A stretch of DNA of 64,000 bases from Liolophura sinensis (taxonomy: Eukaryota; Mollusca; Polyplacophora; Chitonida; Chitonidae): the NCBI RefSeq assembly GCF_032854445.1, contig NC_088304.1, positions 6,643,704 through 6,707,703 of the forward strand. Reading direction: 5' to 3'. A program made the translations under genes and the position numbers. Positions 58,165-64,000 of this stretch are shown one piece after another (positions within the stretch are counted from its first letter, which is position 1; every line of letters starts with the position of its first letter). The notes below the pieces were generated by a model, which did no database searches, was not told the origin of the DNA, and saw only the letters and a list, made by a program, of their open reading frames with translations.

Positions 58165-61100
58165 GTAAGTAATGATTTGTTTCAAAACTGTTCTGTCATT
58201 TTTGTCACTACTGTCGATAGTCGCTGGTGTCTGTCCGTCTGGTTCGACACTTAGGCTCTTTCTGTCAGTATCACAACAACAACACCTGTCAAAATAACGG
58301 ATGTAAGCCCGTCAGGAAGCCAGGGGTAAGTGTCGAAATAGATCACCCGATGCGAAAGTGAAAGAGATGTTCGTTGTAAAGACTATAGCCCGAAAATCCG
58401 GTCTAAGGATGGTTTATGTTTACTGATACGCGGAAACCGACGTGTGCACCCGTTTATGACATTGTATCCGTCTTCAGCCACTCCATCAGCAAAGTTCGCT
58501 GCATACACAATACTTAATACCCAAATCCACTCGATACATGGTCTGTCCGAAAGATATTTATACACCTTTTACAACCATTGACACTGGCCTTTATTCGATA
58601 TTTCCTCAGAAAATCTCAGTCGAACTCAATGTCGAAAAAACGATCTGCTGTGAGCTACATGTACTCACCGCATCATGCCGTCTACTCGATTGACCTAAAT
58701 GGGTACGTCAGTCAGGTTGACATCTATTGAAAATCAGACAACATGTAAAAAAAATTTTGAAATTTATTTTTGAAAGCTAATTGTTGAATGAAGTAGAAGT
58801 ATGAAGGGCCAGATGCTTTCAGCATGACAAGAAATGGACACTGTGACTGTGGGGCTTTTTTTTTTCACCACCTAAACATCAACCACATATGCGCATGCAC
58901 TGGGAGCGAAAACAGTAGTTACATGTGTTTAATGAAGACGGTCTGACATTTGTGAGTTGGGCACAAATGCGAGATATCATGGAATTGCCACTCATGTACG
59001 CCACGGAATTGGATAAAAATTGTCCAGAAGATCACAAAGCCATCGGCGAATGTAATTCGCTTGACTTTTGCCGATGACACTTAAGTGTTTTCTTTTATTT
59101 TCATTGCGCTGAATAAGTATGCGGGAGGCTCTGTTCCCATATACATATTTTACTATAGATAGCTTCTTGGCTGTGAACTAAACCTAAGTTAATATTAAAA
59201 GTTCACAGCCGATTTCTTGGCGATAAAGACTCTGGCTGATCCTTATGTTAGTCAAAGATCCCCTTCTCAGATGCCCATTGTTGCTCTCCCACATTCTTCC
59301 AAGTCTTGAGCACTGGAGTTCCTGGCAAGGGCAGGAGGTGATAAATAACTTGGTGCCACATTGGAGAAATGCTAATTTTTGCCAATTCCTAAAGTTCAGA
59401 GTGCTTTAGGACTCTCATACTTGAAAGCTAGACACATGCTCCATGGAGTATTTCTTACCTAAAGGCTATATTTTTCATTTTTTGTGCTAAAATCTTCTTC
59501 AGTGCCTGTCTGACCTGGGTTGAATTTGCTTTGTCTTCACTTCCAGTGCTTTAGTCATGCAACCAAAGAGTGTTCTGGTGAATGGCACAGAGCAACTGTG
59601 ACATCATTGCCAGACTATAAATAAGAAACTATAAAGGCTTACAGGTACCATTCAAAACCATTATGTTAACTCTATATGAATATAGCCTCATAGAACTATA
59701 AGTATGCCTGTTTTCATTACGGCAGTGTCTTTCAGTATTGTTCAGAGTGTAAGGTATAATTATTTGCCACAGCTTCTACGCACTGCTAATACTTTTTTTT
59801 GGTTTGAGGTAACTCTAAGCTTTCTCTATGTCCATAGCTTTCGCTCTGTAACTCTCAGTTCTGATCAAAAATATGTCGCAGCCACAGCGGTCGTCAATTA
59901 TCAGACCGTCCTATGTCATGTCAGTCATATAATTTGCCATATCAAAACTATTACATATTTCTCATCTAGCCAAAATTTTTAAAAAAGTAATTTTCCCTAC
60001 CAATATGTTTTTTTTTTCTGATACATGTAGAGTTGGGTTACACCCCCAATGCAGAACTTTAAGGATGTCCTGATATAGAACTGACATATTTGATGCATTC
60101 ATGTGTGAAGGTGATAAAGAGGCTCTCTCCATTCAGGCAAGGTGTGCCAAAAACAGCACTTTGCCCATGCTTCCAGTAGCAGAGAATACTGTATTATCCC
60201 TAAGTGAACCCCAAGGTCTTTATTGTCTGTGGCACTGAGAAAAGTATTGAGATCAGGTTTGACAATAGCACATGACTACAGACTTGGCTCATGTCAAGTG
60301 TATAGAACTGTACATGTATGTGCATGAACTGTATTTGTGGTAAAATTTCACCCCCCACGCCCCAAATAATTTAGACGCACATGAAAGTCGTAAAATATGA
60401 ATTAGGTACAGTGATGAAACTTACATTTTCCCAGTAGGATATTATGCCTAAAAATTCATCCCCAAATAGTGACCTTGTAGAGGCAAATACAAGCCACAAA
60501 TATTAGGTAAATTAGGTAAAATGAGTAAGTCATACGCTAAATTTTAGGTCTGAAAAACACAGTTATCTACTACAACTATAGTAGGTTGCTGTTGTGACAG
60601 TATTAGGCTGTAACTGAAGTTCTAAGAGTGATGTTCCTGGATATCCGATATGTATGTCTCTTCTCAAATTTCTTAACCATGTACCGAATTTAAGCGTTGT
60701 GACCTAAGACAGCCAACTGCATCTAGTCAGTCCCCTTTCAGAGAAGCTGAGAGAAAGCAACAATATTGTAATTAGCGTCTCATATTTTCTCAGAACTGTT
60801 ACTAGGCACACTGTATACTTTACTGGGCACAATGTATGCTTTACTGGGCACAATGTATGCTTTGTTTGAAACAAATTCTACCGTATTCATTTCAGGTATG
60901 TTTTGTAAAAAATACCTTTATGTGTTTAAGAGTTTTTCAATGTATATACTTTTTGGTGAAGATTTTATTGCAGTACCACATATTTTTATCTTACATTAAA
61001 TTGATATATTTCCGTGTATTTACATTCATTGTGCATTGTTCATTGGTATCTCACTATGTTTGCTGTGACTCCAGATCTATAATGTCACAGAGTGAGACTG

Positions 61101-62449
61101 CATGATTGTAGTTCTTGAGAAACTTCACCATATCTATGTTGGGAAGTCTGGAGACCTGGGATCAAACTCAGGTCGGGTCATACCAAAGGCTTTAAAAAGG
61201 GTTCTTATTGCTTCCTCACTTGGCGCTGGGCATTGAGAGGTTAGAGCAAGGAAACAGGACTGGTTGGCCCAGTGTCAGTATAATCCGACTGGGTGGGGTG
61301 TCATGTCTGGTGTCTTCGACATGATACTTCAGTGCAGGCAGCTGGTGGTATGGACTTACAAGAGGACACAGTATGTGTACACACACCTAATCACTAATGA
61401 CTCTTATCGTCAAATGAGTGAAAAATTGTTAAGTTAAGACTTTAAGACCAAAGCATATGTACATTCGTATGTCGTGAATCTATGTTGGCATATTGAACTA
61501 AGTGAATTGGAGATATTTCTTAAATTAGTGCTTAGTGTGATGAACATATAATGGTACATGTTGTTTCAGGTCATTGAATGGATGGAAAGACGTAATTTTT
61601 TTTCCGACATTGTACGTCTTGTGAGGAACTATTTTGGGTCCCAAACCATGCCTGTGGGACACTGGAAGTGCAGGAATACAGAGTACCCAAGATCTGATGG
61701 TGTGTTTCGCTTCAAAGTCCCGGACGATAAAGTCTTATGGACTACGCCATTCATAGAGTACAGGCCGGTCGAATACACAGCGCCCTCTGTCAAAAGTCAG
61801 CCTCCATGGGCAGACCCAGAGTTACGGTAAAAGCCATGGTTTTCTTCCACAATACTTGTACATTTTTACCTGTTTAACATGTAAATCAGATACATGTAGT
61901 TTTTTGCACATGTGTGAGTAAAAACTAGTTTCTATATATGGCGGATAAGGCCTTCCTATAATATTTGGATTTTTTTTTGGTTATTTTACTGTCATCTTAA
62001 CTTATGAAAGAAAAATTAAAACAGGTCAGTTAGGAATTCTTTAAGTTTTTTTTTTTTCTCTTTTTTTTTTTCTTCACTAATGAAAAGATATGGATTTGAA
62101 ACAAATTAATATTGAATGTAAGACAAGTGTATGAAATAAATTCCATCAAAATCCTTCATCTTTGCTTGAAAAGTGATGATGTTGTACCCTATGACCTTGT
62201 TGGATTCCTTTTTCATAACATTTCCATACTGTACAAAATAACACTGTTGTCACAATTTGTGTTGAGCTCTGTACAGTAGATGTAACATATGAAGACAACG
62301 ATGACAATGATGACGGTGATGGTGATGTACCTTTGTCTGTTCTCTTTCAGTGTGCCCAATCCCCCCACTCTGAAGTGGAATGCCATAGATGGGAAAGTCA
62401 ACAGGAAAAGTCACATGGGAAGATATGAAATCCATGACAATGTGCCAAG
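58066..62449 (+). CDS. NUDT9: NUDT9-like ADP-ribose pyrophosphatase, 5' part (three exons; continues past window)
   Basis: NUDT9 enzymes hydrolyse ADP-ribose to AMP and ribose 5-phosphate, usually in mitochondria. Exons: 58066-58164, 61570-61826 and 62351-62449, joining in phases 0 and 2 without stops, about 150 residues. Residues ~10-28 are hydrophobic (LVGVFLVSVAISGAVIF), a targeting or anchor segment. Residues ~68-120 carry the diagnostic NUDT9 pattern KVPDDKVLW, EYRPVEYTAPSV and PWADPEL. Exon 3 gives DGKVNRKSHMGRYEIHDN, matching the family's G-x-V-x-RKS...YE region. The PVEYTA.SV..P.WADP run fits stand-alone NUDT9 better than the NUDT9-H tail of TRPM2, but TRPM2-like cannot be wholly excluded. 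The Nudix box itself lies in later exons outside the window. Confidence 0.8.
58930..59081 (+). other. protein-like open stretch in intron 1
   Basis: About 48 codons between two stops read NEDGLTFVSWAQMRDIMELP then LMYATELDKNCPEDHKAIG, a balanced composition unlike the flanking intron. There is no convincing acceptor or donor in phase. It could be a transposon scrap, a cassette exon or chance. Confidence 0.2.
59100..61560 (+). other. NUDT9-like intron 1, remainder
   Basis: AT-rich, with a short triplication of TTTACTGGGCACAATGTATG (60818-60862) and poly-T runs. No exon supported. The 90-residue frames here are random. Confidence 0.5.
61570..61826 (+). CDS. NUDT9: NUDT9-like exon 2
   Basis: Acceptor TTGTTTCAG, then VIEWMERRNFFSDIVRLV, RNYFGSQTMPVGHWKCRN and the NUDT9 signature region, to the donor CG/GTAAAA in phase 2. 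The open frame starting at 61558 begins in the intron, so its ATG is not the gene's start. Confidence 0.8.
62351..62449 (+). CDS. NUDT9: NUDT9-like exon 3
   Basis: Acceptor TTCTCTTTCAG. It completes the split Arg codon, then VPNPPTLKWNAIDGKVNRKS and HMGRYEIHDNVP, to the donor AAG/GTAAAT in phase 2. It is too short to stand out by length, and homology plus phase identify it. Confidence 0.8.
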
Positions 62450-62785
62450 GTAAATGAGAAGGGTTATAGACTAAAAATTTGTTTGCTAGATTGGTATTTT
62501 ACCAGACACATGTGGATATTGCTTTAAATAAGACAGTTACTGTATTTCACCTAGAGTTTACCATTTTTCATGTGACTCACTTTGCTTGATTCTCAGCAAT
62601 TAATCCACCTAATAGGGCCACTTAAGAATTTTTTGTGAAGTTTGATTAATCTCTAATCAGAAAAACCTAAGTGTTGGCATCAAAAGTATCATTTTAAGAT
62701 CTTGATGCACTTCTGAAAGTGTATTTTTACATACCAAACTTTAGGTGAAATACAGTAGGTTTATACAGGTATGTGGATGTAATAG

Positions 62786-63352
62786 TGCTGTACATTTCAA
62801 AACAGTGCTGTACATCCGAAAAACAGTTGTGTACATCCCCAAAACAGTGCTGTACATCCCCAAAACAGTGCTGTACATCCCAAAACAATGTTGTACATCC
62901 CAGAACAGTGCTGTACATCCCAACCCAGTGCTGTACATCCCCAAAACAGTGCTGTACACCTTAAAACAGTGTTGTACATCTCCAAAAACAGTGCTGTACG
63001 CCCCCAAAACAGTGCTGTACACCTTAAAACAGTGCTTTACATCCCCAAAACAGTGCTGTACATCCCCAAAACAATGCATCCTAAAACAGTGCTGTACATC
63101 CCAAAACAGTGATGTACATCCTCAAAACAGTGCTGTACATCCCAAAACAGTGCATCCCAAAACAGTGCTGTACGTCTCCAAAACAGTGCTGTACATCTCC
63201 AAAACAGTGCTGTACAACCCAAAACAGTGCTGTACATCTCAAAACAGTGCTGTACAACCCAAAACAGTGTTGTACAACCCAAACAGTGCTGTACAACCCA
63301 AACAGTGCTGTACATCCCAAAGCAGTGCTGTACATCCCAAAACAGCGATGTG
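62786..63352. repeat. 20-bp minisatellite (ACAGTGCTGTACATCCCAAA)n in intron 3
   Basis: About 28 copies, some one or a few bases shorter or longer. The unit has no stop in most frames of either strand, so nine overlapping frames of 60-207 residues appear on both strands. The unit core CAGTGCTGTAC contains a near-palindrome. No coding function is supported. Confidence 0.9.
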
Positions 63353-63364
63353 CATAACACAAAT

Positions 63365-64000
63365 GTAAAATCTCCTAAAAATGTAAACTCTCAACAGTCA
63401 CCTAAAATGCGAACTCTCAGTGGTCACCTGACAATGTAAACTCTCAATGATCACCTGACAATGTAAACTCTCAATGGTCACCTAAGATGTGAACTCCCAA
63501 TGGCCACCTAAAATGTGAACTCCCAATGGTCACCTGACAGTGTAAACTCTCAGTGGTCACCTAAAATGTGAACTGTCAATGGTCACCGGGCAATGTAAAC
63601 TCTCAATGGTCACCTAAAATGTGAACTCTCCATGGTCACCTGACAGTGTAAACTCCCAATGGTCACCTGACAGTGTAAACTGAGTGTTCACCTGACAGTG
63701 AAAACTCCCAATGATTACCTGACAGTGTAAACTCCCAGTGGTCACCTGACTGTGTAAACTCTCAGCAGTGACATGACAGTGTGAACTCTCAGTGGTCACC
63801 TGAAAATGTGAACTCTCAGTGGTCAGCTGAAAATGTAAACTCTAAGTGGTCAGCTAAAATATGAACTCTTAGCATTCACCTAACCTGTGAACTCCCATTG
63901 ATCGCTGGACAATGTAAACTCTCAACAATCACCTAAAATGTGAACTCTCCACAGTCACCTAAAATGTGAACTCCAATTGGTCACCTGAAAATGTAAACTC
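63365..64000. repeat. ~26-bp minisatellite (TGTAAACTCTCAATGGTCACCTGACA)n, continues past window
   Basis: About 24 imperfect units alternate between TGTAAACTC and TGTGAACTC forms, with CCTAAAA or CCTGACA junctions. It abuts the 20-bp array directly, so intron 3 is at least 1.2 kb of satellite. Confidence 0.9.

Noticed and set aside
62745-63368. 207-residue plus-strand frame and its many overlapping companions
   Set aside because: Generated entirely by a 20-bp minisatellite lacking stop codons, and open on both strands.

Overview
This is animal nuclear DNA. Coding exons are short and flanked by GT/AG splice sites, introns are long and AT-rich, and there are many tRNA-derived SINEs, minisatellites and remnants of metazoan transposons (Ty3/gypsy, Penelope-like, Polinton-type family-B DNA polymerase). 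There are no bacterial operons. The recurrent SINE body (with the motif GCCGTACTCAAGAATATTTC) is one I associate with molluscs, so a mollusc or other lophotrochozoan is the best guess. That is an inference, not a proof.

From about 4.4 to 50.3 kb, all on the minus strand, lies an array of ten paralogous first-exon-like modules at about 4.4, 11.0, 15.7, 17.5, 20.3, 23.5, 32.0, 34.9, 46.8 and 50.1 kb. Each has a hydrophobic leader, a conserved core of the form FTLAY....GF...GAAP..A.E.A, and a splice donor, usually in phase 2. The core resembles the start of an ANF-receptor (periplasmic-binding-protein type I) ligand-binding domain, as in natriuretic-peptide receptors and receptor guanylate cyclases. 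Six copies are open from start to donor and four are broken. I could not find any second exon of the receptor in the window. The array is therefore either a bank of alternative first exons whose common exons lie to the left, or a decaying tandem family. Two sets of unrecognised plus-strand exons (24.1-25.75 kb and 31.5-31.9 kb) sit between the units.

Mobile DNA fills much of the rest: a decayed Ty3/gypsy element (26.5-28.9 kb) with a SINE inside it; a decayed zinc-finger plus Polinton-like polymerase gene (39.2-43.8 kb) invaded by a palindromic MITE; a Penelope-like element with inverted 3' ends (55.2-56.8 kb); a 770-bp foldback element with tRNA-like arms (9.0-9.8 kb); and two dispersed repeat families, called R-A and R-B here, that recur around the array.

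The right end (58.0-64.0 kb) holds the one clearly conserved gene: the 5' part of a NUDT9-type ADP-ribose pyrophosphatase on the plus strand. Three exons join in phase, and ETS-like and CRE-like sites lie just upstream of the start codon. The gene continues past the window. Its third intron contains two long minisatellites (20-bp and about 26-bp units) whose apparent open frames on both strands are repeat artefacts.
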